DNA from: Choristoneura fumiferana
Lineage: Eukaryota > Arthropoda > Insecta > Lepidoptera > Tortricidae
Length of the DNA: 64,000 nt
Direction of reading: 5' to 3'
NCBI RefSeq assembly: GCF_025370935.1
Contig: NC_133501.1
Coordinates: forward strand, 3,972,565 to 4,036,564
Notes under the pieces: generated by a model
Database searches by the model: none
Told to the model about the DNA's origin: nothing
Seen by the model: the letters and a program-made list of their open reading frames with translations, nothing else
In this document: one piece after another, positions 1 to 11,327 of the stretch
Position numbering within the stretch: the first letter of the stretch is position 1
Layout: every line of letters begins with the position of its first letter
Translations under genes and position numbers: made by a program

Positions 1-260
1 AGACTCAGTCCATGATTATGAGCTGGAGAAACAGGGTCTCCAGATGTGTCCCCAAAATATTGTATGGACTCGCTGCTTTAATTTGATAGTGACACAACTA
101 AAAATTCTAGGGCAGTACAGTTTGAAATATGTCACTATTCGAATAAAGTTAAATTTTAACGCTCCCTTTATTTTGAATTGTGTTACTAATGTCCGTTTTC
201 ATACGAATTTTTCTTACTAATTCGTAACAATTTTCCAACTCGGAATCATGGACTGAGTCT
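1..260. mobile_element. Short inverted-repeat element at the window edge
   Basis: The window opens with AGACTCAGTCCATGATT and the exact reverse complement lies at 244-260. The 260-bp interval has no coding capacity. The left flank is outside the window, so no target duplication can be checked. Confidence 0.6.
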
Positions 261-317
261 ACCTACCAAATTTTGTAGAAATCGGAGAGATAAACTCAAG
301 GTACAATAGTAGATAGA

Positions 318-800
318 AATGCCCTTTTTAGGGCTCCGTAGCCAAAATGGCAAAAATTGAACCCATATAGTTTCGCCATGTCTGTCTGTCTGTCTGTCTG
401 TCCGTCCGCGGCTTTGCTCAGGGACTATCTATGCTAGAAAGCTGTAATTTTTCATGGATATAATATGAAAACTATGCCGACAAAATGGTACAATAAATAT
501 TCAAAAAAACAGTTTTTTTAGGGTAGGTACCTCCCATAGACGTAGTGGGGGTGTTTTTTTTCTCATCCAACCCTATAGTGTGGGGTATTGTTGGATAGGT
601 CTTTAAAAACCATTAGGGGGTTGCTAAGACGATTTTATGATTCAGTGGTTTGTTTGCGAAATATTGAAGTTTAAAGTGCAAATTTTCATTAAAATCGAGC
701 GTCCCCCCCCTCTATAATCTAAACCGGTGGGTGGAAAAATTTGAAAAAAAAAACAGGAATTTGAATTTGAATTTTACAATATTATAATGGCAACACTAGT
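318..800 (-). repeat. Dispersed repeat with 'GGTTCCGTAGCC' and GACA-run core
   Basis: It holds the reverse of a ~600-bp unit seen at 27315-27915, 55850-56400 and 57950-58570. Landmarks are an 'AAGAGCGTGTCGG' head, a run of GACA units, and an 'AACCCTAAAA' end. There is no open frame. It is probably a non-autonomous DNA element. Confidence 0.7.
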
Positions 801-1103
801 GTTGACGTTTTATGTTAAGTAATAAGGTTTTGGTGTAGTTTGGTTGCAAGTGTGTGCGTGCCACTGTGTTAGCACACGGATTGGTGTAGTTTGACCGGCC
901 TCACTTTGTTGTTCGCAGCGCCCTGTCTTTAGTTTTTATTTGATCTGAGACCTTTAACTGAGAAATGATTAAAAAAAAACACACAGTGTAAAGGAAAGGA
1001 GCGGATACGATGGGCACTGGGAGAGGTGACTCTATTATTTATTATTGTCTATTATTATCTATTCGGTGGTGCGCCACTAGGCCCTGTTTCCATTCAAACT
1101 TAC

Positions 1104-1151
1104 CTGGGAATTGCTTGTTTTTGTTGTATTTCGACAAGGCGACGAGGTATT
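1104..1151 (-). CDS. E33: module 2 exon (EYLVALSKYNKNKQFP), last in window
   Basis: A 48-nt exon, phase 1-1, acceptor TTTTCCAG, donor GTAAGTTTG. It reads EYLVALSKYNKNKQFP, 12 of 16 residues as in E20. By analogy with E20-E21 the next exon should be a DLSx-type exon to the left of the window. Nothing like it is seen in 1-1100. Confidence 0.83.
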
Positions 1152-1438
1152 CTGGAAAAAAAGTAAATTAATAATACTTATATACTTGTCATATTATCAT
1201 TGACATTGTCATTTTTTTTATTATTATTACGTGTGTGGATATGCTGAATATTTACTTAAAAAAACATTGTGTAGGAGCGTCGTATTTATTGTTGTTTACA
1301 GGAACCGATATTTACTATACGTGCCTGTTACACAGTAGGTACAAAGTCATGACATGAAATAACTATATTTTTATTATTTTAATCATATCATTGCACCATC
1401 ATTACAGGATACTTATCATTATATAGGTAAGTATTTAC

Positions 1439-1459
1439 CATCCAAAGCATAGCGCCCAA
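1439..1459 (-). CDS. E32: module 2 micro-exon of 21 nt (LGRYALD)
   Basis: A 21-nt exon, phase 1-1, acceptor CTTTTCAG, donor GTAAATAC. It reads LGRYALD, the paralogue of E19. Confidence 0.75.
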
Positions 1460-1691
1460 CTGAAAAGAAAAAATTAAAATTAAAATAATTAATTTTACGT
1501 ACAATAACGTGACTATTATGATAGGATAAATTATTGTTAACTTGTAATTTCGCGGGATGAACTGCCTATTTTACTCGGGAAAGTATGGATGCGTTAAATT
1601 ATTATTAAATTCGGCTCAGTAGCTTTAGACAGCTATGCACAAGTTTCAGAACCTTATCAGAAATGTAGCAATGTAGGAAGTTTCCGGAAAC

Positions 1692-1976
1692 ATTTTTTTT
1701 TTTTATACGACTGGATGGCAAACGAGCAAGTGGGTCTCCTGATGGTAAGAGATCACCACCGCCCATAAACATCTGCAACACCAGGGGTATTGCAGACGCG
1801 TTGCCAACCTAGAGGCCTAAGATGGGATACCTCACGTGCCAGTAATTTCACCGGCTGTCTTACTCTCCACGCCGAAACACAACAATGCAAGCACTGCTGC
1901 TTCACGGCAGGATTAGCGAGCAAGATGGTGGTAGCAATCCGGGCGGACCTTGCACAAGGTCCTACCACCTGCAAAC
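1692..1976 (-). mobile_element. Poly(A)-tailed ~280-bp retroelement, family T
   Basis: A T-run precedes 'CGACTGGATGGCAAACGAGC', and the unit ends '..GGTCCTACCACCTGCAAA', so it is oriented on the minus strand with its poly(A) at left. A short AACATT flanks both ends, a likely target duplication. Six copies occur in the window. Apparent ORFs in it are repeat artefacts. Confidence 0.85.
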
Positions 1977-2099
1977 ATTCAGGAAAATTAAATGAGTAGG
2001 TATATTTTTTAACATGTTAAGAATATTATTATGAAGACAAGTAGATTTTAATAAGGCAAGCTGTTGAAACAACTAAAAAACCATGTATCTAGTCAGTTC

Positions 2100-2806
2100 T
2101 TGATCTGATTTCATTGTTGACTAAAGTCAAGTTTCTGTTGGGAAAAATTTATCAACTTAAGAAGGTGGTGAGTAAACAAGTTTTATTTATTGTATACTAC
2201 GCGCTGGCAGACTCCTTGATCAATTACGGGTTAAACGTTTACGGCCGCACCTTCAGTACCTACATAAAGAATGTAGAAAATTTACAAACCAGAATAGTAA
2301 AATATTTAGTGGACAGGAAAGTAAAAAATATGTGTGATGATTAAATTGAGTTATTTCCAGTTCCAGTCGAGATGAAAATTAAGTATCTGATTTCTTTAGA
2401 AAACTATTATTTAAATGAATATAAATGCCCCGTAACTAATAAATACAACACGAGGAGGGTACGAGAGGGTAAATTAATACAGCCTCCGGCAGCCAATGAT
2501 TACGGGTAAAGGTTAAATAAATATTTAGTGCCGAGTCTGTTTAACGAAATAGGGTGGTTAAGAGACAAACCTAAATGTAGTAAACCGGTCCTAAAAAAGG
2601 GACGGAAAATAAACCTTTTAGAAAAAATATGTAAAAAATGTAAGTAGGTATTTTGTGCATGTTAGTTTTTAGGTGTGAACTGTTTTGTATGGTGCATGAT
2701 TCAATAAATGTATTGAACTTTTTATCGCCAACAAACTGGTAACAGTTTGGCGATACCAAAATTTAGTGTATTAGCATGTGCCGTTTGATTAAATAAAAAA
2801 AAGAAC
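2100..2806 (+). pseudogene. 3' fragment of a CR1-like LINE
   Basis: A 76-residue frame (2114-2344) contains YYALADSLINYGLNVYGRTF, matching the C-terminal RT part of the element at 49806-51327 (LYHALADSVISYGLAAYGRTF-like). Frames then decay. The 3' UTR ends with a hairpin (2724-2754) and an A-rich tail. It lies in the intron between E31 and E32. Confidence 0.82.
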
Positions 2807-3178
2807 ATTCCGTACATAATTTTTCGAAAGTTTCGTAATTAGTTGAGTTATTTCACGGAAATTTTGATTCAAGATAAATTCTGCTCTTTGACTCCCTTTG
2901 AACAGCGACCAATATTATGAAAATATTTCTCAAGCACACTTCAAAAATCTTGAAAAATCTTTATAGATGTTTTGTCAGTGTATATGTAGGTAAGTCAGCA
3001 CCAGTACCCATACTAAGTATACTAGTTCAATGGTGTATGCAAAGATTCCAATTAACTAAAGACTACAAGTACATAACTGTGGCCCAACCCTTATCTTTTT
3101 GACACAATGCGCGTGTCCAGCCGTGGGATGTAGGTATAAAGGATAAATCTACAAAAAAAAAACTATAAATTTACTCAC

Positions 3179-3223
3179 GTGCTCGCTGCTGGCTTTCAAA
3201 TATAACACATGACATAACGACGA
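3179..3223 (-). CDS. E31: module 2 exon (IVVMSCVIFESQQRA)
   Basis: A 45-nt exon, phase 1-1, acceptor TCTTACAG, donor GTGAGTAAA. It reads IVVMSCVIFESQQRA, the paralogue of E18. Confidence 0.76.
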
Positions 3224-3700
3224 CTGTAAGAAAAAAAATAAGCAAAAATAAAAAATATTGTACGACTATCAGAGTAGCCATTGTAGTGGCTAAAATTTTA
3301 CGTAATTTTAGCAATAAAAATAAATATCTTGAGGAAGTTCCACGAGTGTAAGCGTATTAGCACACAATAGGTACAAAAGAAACGCAACTGAATTTCGGCG
3401 TGATTGCTTATACAACCGAATTTCGGTTGAGCGCTAACCGAATTTCCGCAGCTGATCACACCAATCGTGACATGTTGGCAAATGAATTGCTAATAATTGA
3501 AAAGACTGCGTACGTAATCACGCCAAATTTTCGTTTCGTAAATTCCACGCTTATGGTGTGTTATTTGAGCCAAACATAACCGAAATTCAGCCACATATCT
3601 TCGGCACTGTGGGTTTAGTTAGACACGAGATGGCTATTTCGTACGATTTCTGTGCTACAAGTAGATTTTGAACACTCCGATACATAAACAAATTACTTAC

Positions 3701-3751
3701 TGTTGATTGCGTATGCTTTAAGGTCTTCGCCACTCCATTCATTGCAATCAT
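3701..3751 (-). CDS. E30: module 2 exon (NDCNEWSGEDLKAYAIN)
   Basis: A 51-nt exon, phase 1-1, acceptor ATTTACAG, donor GTAAGTAA. It reads NDCNEWSGEDLKAYAIN, 10 of 17 residues as in E17. Confidence 0.82.
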
Positions 3752-3803
3752 CTGTAAATAAAAAAGACGATTAATTATAATTTCAACTTCACAAAACACA
3801 TTT

Positions 3804-4032
3804 GCTCGCTAATCCTGCCGTGAAGCAGCAGTGCTTGCACTGTTGTGTTTCGGCGTGGAGAGTAAGACAGCCGGAGAAATTACTGGCACTTGAGGTATCC
3901 CATCTTCGGCCTCTAGGTTGGCAACGCATCTGCAATACCCCTGGTGTTGTAGTTGTTTATGGGCGGTGGTGATCTCTTACCATCAGGAGACCCACTTGGT
4001 CGTTTGCCATCCAGTTGAATAAAAAAAAAAAA
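3804..4032 (+). mobile_element. Family T retroelement, 5'-truncated
   Basis: The same sequence as 1692-1976 in opposite orientation, starting in 'GCTCGCTAATCC' and ending in a 12-base A-run. Truncation at the 5' end is typical of LINE-driven insertion. Confidence 0.85.
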
Positions 4033-4413
4033 CACATGCTAGTCACTCACGCTATTAATTATACACTTGCATATGCCAAAGAACAAACAGCAAAGCCTAC
4101 CTGTGTAACTTAACCTGTGTAATTGTTGTTATAAATAAATGTTTTTTTTTCATTCTTCTTTCTTTTCAAAGCGGCGATGGAGTACCAGCCACACCTCTTA
4201 AGTTCGTTGTTCGAAGATTTGTCAGTAATTTATTGAATCAGGCGTTACTTTGCGGAGGTCCATATCAATGAACTAAAATAATTTCCTTGCTCACCCGCGA
4301 CCTTACGATAGCTAAGCTTATGCAAAATATGCGTGTTCATGCAGTTCCTCCACCTCCACACTGTAAGAACACACACAAATCACACAAACCCATCTATCAC
4401 CACCACCACACTA

Positions 4414-4456
4414 CACTGACGCGTTTCGAACTCAAACAGAGCTCATTTTCAGAGTG
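4414..4456 (-). ncRNA. Hammerhead ribozyme motif, mutated core
   Basis: The minus-strand partner of the motif at 4647. The box reads CTGAAAA instead of CTGAAGA, changing the essential G8, so cleavage is not expected. Confidence 0.65.
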
Positions 4457-4646
4457 ACACAACCGTACACCATGCTACCAGTTGTTAGACTAACGAACCA
4501 CAACCACCGTTTTAACTTGTCACTGTAACTCCCCAAGTACCCACATACGTTTTATGAAACAAAACAAAACTACCCACAAATTATTAATAAAAAATTTTAA
4601 CCGTCCTTCAAAACTACCTTGATTTTTTATTTATTTACGGTTGTGT

Positions 4647-4689
4647 CACTCTGAAGATGAGCTCTGTTTGAGTTCGAAACGCGTCAGTG
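4647..4689 (+). ncRNA. Hammerhead ribozyme motif, intact core
   Basis: Stem I is CACT/AGTG. CTGAAGA (4651-4657) fits the conserved CUGANGA box. Stem II is GAGCTC/GAGTTC (one G-U pair, loop TGTTT), with a single U between the box and the stem. GAAA (4676-4679) follows, then a very short stem III and GTC at the predicted cleavage site (after 4685). The short stem III is a known trait of hammerheads in Penelope-like elements. Confidence 0.72.
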
Positions 4690-4922
4690 TAGTGTGGTGG
4701 TGGTGATAGATGGGTTTGTGTGATTTGTGTGTGTTCTTACAGTGTGGAGGTGGAGGAACTGCATGAACACGCATATTTTGCATAAGCTTAGCTATCGTAA
4801 GGTCGCGGGTGAGCAAGGAAATTATTTTAGTTCATTGATTTGTCAGTTCTTCATCGTCAAAGGTTTTCGTTATTAATACGCAGTATTGCCTAATACTTAT
4901 TTATTGTTAGAATCATACTTAC

Positions 4923-4976
4923 TGTCAAACATGCCAGCGATGAGAAGCATGCGTTCGCAGACGAGCTTTTCGTTTA
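4923..4976 (-). CDS. E29: module 2 exon (VNEKLVCERMLLIAGMFD)
   Basis: A 54-nt exon, phase 1-1, acceptor CTTTGCAG, donor GTAAGTAT. It reads VNEKLVCERMLLIAGMFD, the paralogue of E16, with the same CTTTGCAG acceptor. Confidence 0.8.
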
Positions 4977-5019
4977 CTGCAAAGAGACAATTGAAAAAAT
5001 AATTTTCATGTGACTATAC

Positions 5020-5492
5020 GTGGCATGCCTGCATGCGTGTGTGCATGAAGACAGAGTCTTCGACCAGTGTGTTGTTGCCAGTGATGACTTATGGCGCTGA
5101 GACGTGGTCCTTATGTTGCCTCTTAGATAGGCTCAAAGTCACGCAACGAGCTATGGAGAGAGCTATGCTTGGAGTTTCTTTGCGCGATAGAATCCGAATA
5201 CGGAATTCGTCAAAGAACTAAAGTCACTGACATAGCTGGAATAATATGCAAATTGAATGGCAATGGGCAGGCCACATCGCTCGAAGACAGATAACCGTTA
5301 GAAAAGTCCTCGAGTGGCGACCACGAACCGGAAGACGAAGCGTTTGCAGGCCTCCCACCGGTGGACTGACGACATCGTGAGAGTAGCGGGAACCGGTGGA
5401 TGCAAGTGGCAGTTGTCGTTCATTGTGGCGTTCTAAGGGGAGGCTTGTCCAGCAGTGGACGTCTCGGGCTGATGATGATGATGATACGTGGC
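5020..5492 (+). pseudogene. RTE-type LINE 3' fragment
   Basis: Translation contains PVMTYGAETWSL and ERAMLGVSLRDRI, the end of an RTE-clade reverse transcriptase, with frameshifts. The fragment ends in a GATGAT run, the usual RTE 3' tail. It lies in the intron between E28 and E29. Confidence 0.82.
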
Positions 5493-7334
5493 ATGAATAA
5501 TCATAGAATATAAGATTTTTTATAATGATTTATGTTTTTTTTATTGAGTTCTCTGTACTTTGCTAAGAGCAAATAAAATATTTCTATTCTATTTTATTTT
5601 AAGACGGACAGACGGACACGTGGTAGCAATTAGATCTCCGTTTGGAACCTTTGAGCACGGAATCCTAATAACTACCCTAGGCTCGTCCTGCCCAATGTTC
5701 TCAATAGATGTTCACATTAGATTTAGTGGTTCCTGCCCAGCACATTTTAAAAATCACATATTCGAATTTGCCACCTACTGGTTGAAATTTTAGCAGTTTG
5801 CGATTTATTTTGCTCGTTTCTGATTGGTTGGAGTATAGGCTTTGCTGATCAGTGGCATGCCACAATGCAAGAATGGCGCGACTTCGCAGAAGAGGCAAAT
5901 TGGACCTCGATTTGTCTTGGTCATCTTATATGATTTTAAAATGAGTATTATACCAAATAGAAGCCTAGCAGTTTAAATTAGTGGTAAAGTTTTTATTTTT
6001 GCTAAGTAGGATTTAAGTCAACTTTTAGAATTTTGTACTTTTTAAATCACATTGGGCAGAACCCACCAGATATAGGTCAAATTATTACTTGACTGAAGAA
6101 GAGAAAGAAGTACTACTTTTCAATTTTATGTACGAATCTATGTTGGTTAGTCTATTTCTTTAGCACACCCTTGAACTTAAAATATTTTTTGATATGAGGT
6201 GGTGCATATTATGTATGTATGTATGTAAACTCTTTATTGTACAAAAGAAAATTAACTAAATACAACTGACAAACTTTAAGATACTTGTACAAAGGCGGAC
6301 TTATCCCTTTAAGGGATCTCTACCAGTCAACCTTTGAGTGGATGAGAGGAGAGGAGCAATACGTTAGGGTCATATCATACCTATTACATAATTTGATAAT
6401 TTAATTCATCGTAATTTAGTGATGTATAAGGTATCTAATATGCAGTCAGTTGGGTTTTTAAATGCTTTTAAAGTTTATTTGTTATAGTAATGGTTTATTG
6501 ACAGTTCGAAAATGTATGTATATTTTATTCCGTTTGATGATTATGTCGAAGATTATCAGTATATTGACCCACAATGTTTCGGTCGTCTCTTTGTTTACGT
6601 TTTATTTTCTAAGTATGGTCTTTACCTGCAAGAAGCAATTAGTTATTTTATGTTTTTGTTGATTTAAACTTTGTATTACAATAAAACAGCTTTAAAATTA
6701 AATAAATTAGTTTTTTTATCAAAAAAAAAAAAGAATAAAGTATATTACTAAAGCTTATGCCCAATGTTCTTAATAAATGACAATAATGATAGGTGACTAT
6801 GGCAATTCTGCCTAATGTTCTTAAAAAAGAACAAAAGATATTCGACTCCAAAACAGCTCATTCTATCATGTACATAGTACCTAAATCCTAAACCCTTCTT
6901 GCCTTTAAAACCGAGTTTAAACTTGCAAGAAAAATCGTGCAAGCTGCATTACATTGCGGGGCCGTAAAGCCAACGGCCAATCGAACTTCGCAATGTAGGT
7001 ACTTAATGCAACTCGCGTGATGTTTCTTGCAAGTCTAAACGGCTTAACGCCTTCATTTCAACAAAAATTGCCTTGGGCAGAACTTACTAACATAAAAGTG
7101 TGCTTCATTAAGAGCACTGGGCAGAATCCGGAACTTCCTATAAATGACTTTGGCAGGACGAGGCTATTTAAATTAGGCGTTTACTTAACTTTATCCAAAT
7201 TCATAAGCTTTCGTTTGTAATGATAACATTTGATTGATTTTATAAACATTATTTTTCTTTATATAAATAAAAAGAATTTCTGGCGGCAAGATGAAGCCAT
7301 TCATCGATTTAACGTTAAAATTAAAGTCACTCAC

Positions 7335-7475
7335 CAGACAATGCTTTGACTCCTTTTCCTTTGGTGTACGCATCGATGTACTTAAATGCTTGTTCCTTGC
7401 TGTTTGTGACGTTGTAGAACTCGATGATATCGCTCTCACTGGTGCAGGTATCGATGTCATGGTAACCGTACCCCG
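7335..7475 (-). CDS. E28: module 2 long exon (…SESDIIEFYNV…)
   Basis: A 141-nt exon (47 codons), donor GTGAGTGA. It was placed with the CTTAG acceptor because this keeps the phase-1 frame from E27, giving AGYGYHDIDTCTSESDIIEF and ending KGVKALS. An open frame continues upstream to an ATG at 7511-7513 (minus strand), but a border there would not keep phase. It is the intact counterpart of E15 and the longest coding exon of the gene. Confidence 0.75.
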
Positions 7476-8229
7476 CTAAGGTAATCCTTTTGGCAGATAT
7501 AGGGAGTGTCATGGCCTAGAAGATTAATATGTCAAATGATGAATTGGTCCTTACTATGTAGGTTTCGTAATTTACTCTTAAATAAATCAATCAACTAGAT
7601 GTCTCTACATAAAATGGATCTTGACAGATTAATATACAACGATGTGATCCTTTGAGGGCTACAATATAATGGTTTAAAGAACATTCTCAAAATGTTGAAA
7701 TGCTCTAGGAAATTGAAGGGAACTTTCCATTTTGTAAGTTCTCTGTGAAATTTTCAAATCAAATACATTAGATTTCATTTGTTACGATCTGGTTTCGTCT
7801 CAGATAAGCGTACAGTAATTAAACTTAATTCTGTATAAATATAAATTTAAATTCCATCGTATAATTACATATGTACACTGTGAAATTGAACGATCAAAAA
7901 TGTATTCTGATGGTATTATGTATCAGATGTTTGTACAACGTGTAACGAATCTCTGGACAGTGACAAAAATCTTGAGTAGAGTTGTTTCTCAGGAATGTTT
8001 TAATAATATAAATTATTTAATTAGATGAATAAAAAAAATAGTTGAAAATCAAATTTATGTATTTTCCCAAGTATTATATTTTAAATCAGTAATTTCTCCG
8101 TTAATACTGTCGCGTTTAGTATGAGTCTGTAGGTAGGTTAGAAATGCCTTAAAGAACACGTTCTATTCATCTTTAGCCAGAAGGTAGAGAGACGCTGTAT
8201 GAATAAGGTAGACTGTTGTCATAACTAAC

Positions 8230-8277
8230 CTGAGGAGCCGAAATAGCAGGCGAAGATCTTTCCGACGGCGGTCACGA
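8230..8277 (-). CDS. E27: module 2 exon (LVTAVGKIFACYFGSS)
   Basis: A 48-nt exon, phase 1-1, acceptor TTTTCAG, donor GTTAGTTA. It reads LVTAVGKIFACYFGSS, the paralogue of E14 with the GKIF-x-C core kept. Confidence 0.8.
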
Positions 8278-8690
8278 CTGAAAATAAAATACTGTTAAAT
8301 ACACACACACACAAACAACACGCCTGTATTCCCAAATGGGGTAGACAGAGCACACGAAACGTTACCGCTTCGGAGCTACTTTTAGCAACTGTTAAATAAA
8401 ATGTTTAAATATTGCCGAAGAGAAAAAAAACGGAAGATCCACTGTGGAAATTCTGAAGACTTAATCAGGACCTAACCTAACCATGTATCTTGTGCATATA
8501 TATACTGAGTTGTATGAGATTGATTTTCAATACGTTTCCAGAATAACTTTGAATTTGGCCGAACAATACACGCAACAATTTGCATGTTTAAACGAAAAAC
8601 TTTTAATGATTATCAAGTCATAAAATTTCATGGATAAATAAATATAACAGTAGAATAAATTGCATGAACATTGATAACAAAGATACTTAC

Positions 8691-8711
8691 GGTTATCGAG
8701 AAGCTTTCCAA
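8691..8711 (-). CDS. E26: module 2 micro-exon of 21 nt (LGKLLDN)
   Basis: A 21-nt exon, phase 1-1, acceptor CTTTCAG, donor GTAAGTAT. It reads LGKLLDN, the paralogue of E13. Confidence 0.75.
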
Positions 8712-9329
8712 CTGAAAGAAAAAGAAAACTTTCATTACACGTTGATTAGTACATAGTTACCTACATACAGACGGACAGGTGGTGGTAATTAACTTTTTTT
8801 ATGATATGTAAAGATGATTATTTATAAAAAATATAATATATATGTACTTACATCGAGCCTTATAAAAAGCAGTTTAGTGTTAGTTAGCAATATAAATAAA
8901 TAAAAAACCCGACTGCCTTTAAAAACTAAATAGATTATAAAAAAAAACAAATCTTCAACACGATTTTGTTTGAATGAGCCGAGTGTTGAACTTTTGAATA
9001 ACTTAAAACGGAGTTCTATACTTTTCGACTTGCTTTTTCCTTTTTAGTGCTTTTTCTTTCTTTACAAGCCTATACTACTTATCAATGTTTCAATTAATAC
9101 TAGTTTTTTTGACAGTTTTTGATATGACTATATTTTTAAAACAAAATGAGCACAAAGCGTGGAGAAGCGGATAAGGTGTCCGCTGGGAGAAATGATCAAA
9201 GTCAAAGTGAAAGTATTTGTTCAACTTAGGCTATGCACTTATGAGTGTCAAAAAAAATCTACCATCGGTTCGGAAATACATCGGTTGAGAAAAATCCAAC
9301 AAGAAAGTCAACAAGGTATATTTAGGGGT

Positions 9330-9600
9330 TCTCTATCGTTTGCCCGAATTTCATATGCCCGAATGTATCGTTTTCTAGAATTTTCATTTGCCATAAAGTA
9401 ATTTATTTCTGAAATAGTAATTTCGTCAGAGTTGATATTAAACTAACCTAACCTAACCTACTGCATTCTATAATGATGTCATTTAGAAAAATCCTGAAAA
9501 CAGCACGGTTCTATATATTTTATGGCAAACGTTGGTATGGCAAGTGAAATTCGGGCAAATGAAATTCGGGCAAGTAAAGGTAAACGATATTTAGGTGTAT
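9330..9600. repeat. Mirror-polarity word array, short example
   Basis: Left words such as 'TTGCCCGAATTTCATATGCCC' variants, right words such as 'GGCAAATGAAATTCGGGCAAG', with 'AACCTAACCTAACC' in the middle. Confidence 0.55.
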
Positions 9601-9689
9601 ATCTTGAAAAAGACAAGATTTTAGGCTGGGTTATGTTAACCTCCTAACGCCCAGTCCTTAATAAAGGACAAAAATTTGACTTGGGCGTT

Positions 9690-9940
9690 TGGCTCAGCGA
9701 GCTATGGTGAGGGCTATGCTCGGATTTTTCTACAGGATCGAATTAGAAATGAGGAGATACGTAGAAGAGCCAGTTCCACCAAAAAAAAAGAAGCAAATTA
9801 GCTCAATAAACAGGCCTTAGCACAGAACAGATAACCGATGAGGCCGAAAAGTTCTCGAATGGGTACTGCGGAGGATGGCTACCACCGAGATGGCAGTGTG
9901 GCCTATTTGAAGCTGCTGGTTAACGGAGGATGCAGGCAGC
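9690..9940 (+). pseudogene. RTE-type LINE fragment, heavily decayed
   Basis: Homologous at DNA level to 13258-13612 ('CAGCGAGCTATGGTGAGGG', 'AGTTCTCGAATGGGTACTGC'). No useful frame remains. Confidence 0.6.
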
Positions 9941-10055
9941 AGGGCTACTAAGAAACTCGAAGTTCATGTCGTGCGGTCCCTCTGACACTAATACTATTTA
10001 ATGCGAGAGCGAGAGAGACCGCACGACACGAACTTCGAGTTTCTTAGTAGCCCTG
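9941..10055. mobile_element. Foldback element family F
   Basis: Arms AGGGCTACTAAGAAACTCGA and its complement enclose a near-palindromic 'GTGTCGTGCGGTCCCTCT' segment, so almost the whole ~115 bp pairs with itself. Other copies are at 29669-29797, 33804-33928, 38110-38215 (decayed) and 46290-46417. Confidence 0.85.
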
Positions 10056-10097
10056 CAGTTTCCAACCGAAGCAACTAGAGGTCTATAGGGAACGCCC

Positions 10098-10379
10098 ATG
10101 TTTTTTTTTTATTCGACTGGATGGCAAACGAGCAAGTGGGTCTCCTGATGGTAAAAGATCACCACCGCCCATAAACATCTGCAACCCCAGGGGAATTGCA
10201 GATGCGTTGCCAACCTAGAGGCCTAAGATGGGATACCATAAGTGCCAGTAATTTTACCGGCTGTCTTACTCTCCACGCCGAAACATAACAGTGAGCACTG
10301 CTGCTTCACGGCAGGATTAGCGAGCAAGATGGTGGTAGCAATCCGGGCGGACCTTGCACAAGGTCCTACCACCTGCAAA
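10098..10379 (-). mobile_element. Family T retroelement
   Basis: A full-length copy in the intron between E25 and E26, following a foldback element (9941-10055). The T-run is at the left end. Confidence 0.85.
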
Positions 10380-10478
10380 ATGTATAAATGTATGCCGCTG
10401 ATATGATAATGATGATGATGTTAAGACTTAGGTGTAAGGTATCTAATGATAAGACGGAGTCTTACTGCTAATACTTAC

Positions 10479-10523
10479 GCCCTGGGATAGCGTTGTCAAT
10501 GATTCCACCAACGACACGTCCAA
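10479..10523 (-). CDS. E25: module 2 exon (VGRVVGGIIDNAIPG)
   Basis: A 45-nt exon, phase 1-1, acceptor TTTCTAG, donor GTAAGTAT. It reads VGRVVGGIIDNAIPG, the paralogue of E12. Both keep the uncommon CTAG acceptor. Confidence 0.8.
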
Positions 10524-10740
10524 CTAGAAATAATAATAATAATAATACAATCAAGGCAGAAAAAAGTCAATGAGAAGTAGTTAATTTGAAGCCGAATAAG
10601 AATTAAGTATATTATGAGGACACAATTCCAAGCAATCAAATTTCAATTGTAAACATAAAATTTTCTTTAAAACTAAAGTACACTAACAATCGGGTTATGT
10701 GGTAATGCAGAATGCCGGGCAAAGCGGATTGGAAATAGGT

Positions 10741-11030
10741 AGTATTGCAAAAATTGCAGAACATTTTAAAATATGCAAGAATTCCGAGAAGTTTCCAGAA
10801 ACTTTCTCAAGAATTAAAAAAAACTTTTATTCAGCAAGTTTCCTGTATGACTTTGACGTAAGTTTATTTTAAACAGAATTATGTAGGCTGTTGAACTAAC
10901 AAAAAACATGCATGTAGAGAGCTCTTGATCTTGAAATATAATTTCTCTTATTTCTGAGAAGTTTCCAAATAGAAAGTTCACAACTTTGGAAACTTGTTTT
11001 CGGTGCAATGCTAAGTAATAGGAATTAAAC
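10741..11030. repeat. Intronic repeat rich in GAAnnTTC words
   Basis: Contains 'GCAGAACATTTTAAAATATG', GAAGTTTCCAGAAACTTTC and '..GGAAACTTG..TCGGTGCAATGCTA'. A related copy lies in the paralogous intron at 22081-22440. Shorter ones are at 1641-1700, 7670-7750, 12915-12965, 14222-14290, 19845-19915 and 48725-48835. GAAnnTTC is the core of heat-shock elements; any response is untested. Confidence 0.6.
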
Positions 11031-11134
11031 ATTTCCAGACCAGAAGTTACGATTGGGTCTTAAAGTAATTACGTCATTAGAACACGGGAAAAGAAAAAGA
11101 TTATACAAAAAATAAATGTTTCATAAGAACGTAC

Positions 11135-11179
11135 CAACGGTCAAAGAGCTAAATCCGTCTTCGAGGACACCAGGAAGTT
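11135..11179 (-). CDS. E24: module 2 exon (KLPGVLEDGFSSLTV)
   Basis: A 45-nt exon, phase 1-1, acceptor TTTTCAG, donor GTACGTTC. It reads KLPGVLEDGFSSLTV, 12 of 15 residues as in E11. The intron to E23 is only about 100 bp, the shortest in the gene. Confidence 0.82.
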
Positions 11180-11279
11180 CTGAAAATAAGTAACATTACA
11201 TTAATAACTATCAACTAACCAAACGAACTTAGAAAAGTGAAAATGTAAATGTAAAAAAAGTGGAAAACTAAATACTTAC

Positions 11280-11327
11280 TTAGACTAACGAGATCACTGA
11301 AAAGGATCTTTTCTTTACTGACGACAT
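11280..11327 (-). CDS. E23: module 2 exon (DVVSKEKILFSDLVSL)
   Basis: A 48-nt exon, phase 1-1, acceptor TTTTCAG, donor GTAAGTAT. It reads DVVSKEKILFSDLVSL, the paralogue of E10 with identical borders. Confidence 0.8.
   Translation of the reverse strand: MSSVKKRSFSVISLV

Larger units (their letters stand above)
4227..4836. mobile_element. Head-to-head double copy of a hammerhead-bearing Penelope-like short element
   Basis: Flanked by an 11-bp direct repeat GATTTGTCAGT (4216-4226 and 4837-4847), taken as the target-site duplication. The left half is an inverted copy and the right half a direct copy, joined by a ~150-bp spacer without coding capacity. The outer left end begins AATTTATTGAATCAGG and the right end is ..TTAGTTCATT, as in the copy at 54333-54660. 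It lies in the intron between E29 and E30. Confidence 0.8.

Noticed and set aside
360..420. CRISPR-like or satellite array from the GACA/TGTC run
   Set aside because: A simple microsatellite within a dispersed repeat, seen identically in the other copies of that family.
1753..1999. Overlapping frames on both strands, also at 48410-48644 and 57550-57808
   Set aside because: Both lie inside family T retroelement copies and recur with each copy, so they are by-products of the repeat.
7335..7515. Longer version of E28 starting at the ATG at 7511-7513
   Set aside because: A 181-nt exon would break the phase kept by every neighbouring exon, and the paralogue E15 shows similarity only from the CTTAG border onward. 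It remains possible as an alternative first exon.
9455..9470. Telomeric TTAGG array
   Set aside because: CCTAA stretches here and near 63.4 kb are only two to four units long and lie inside mirror-word arrays, so this is not a telomere.
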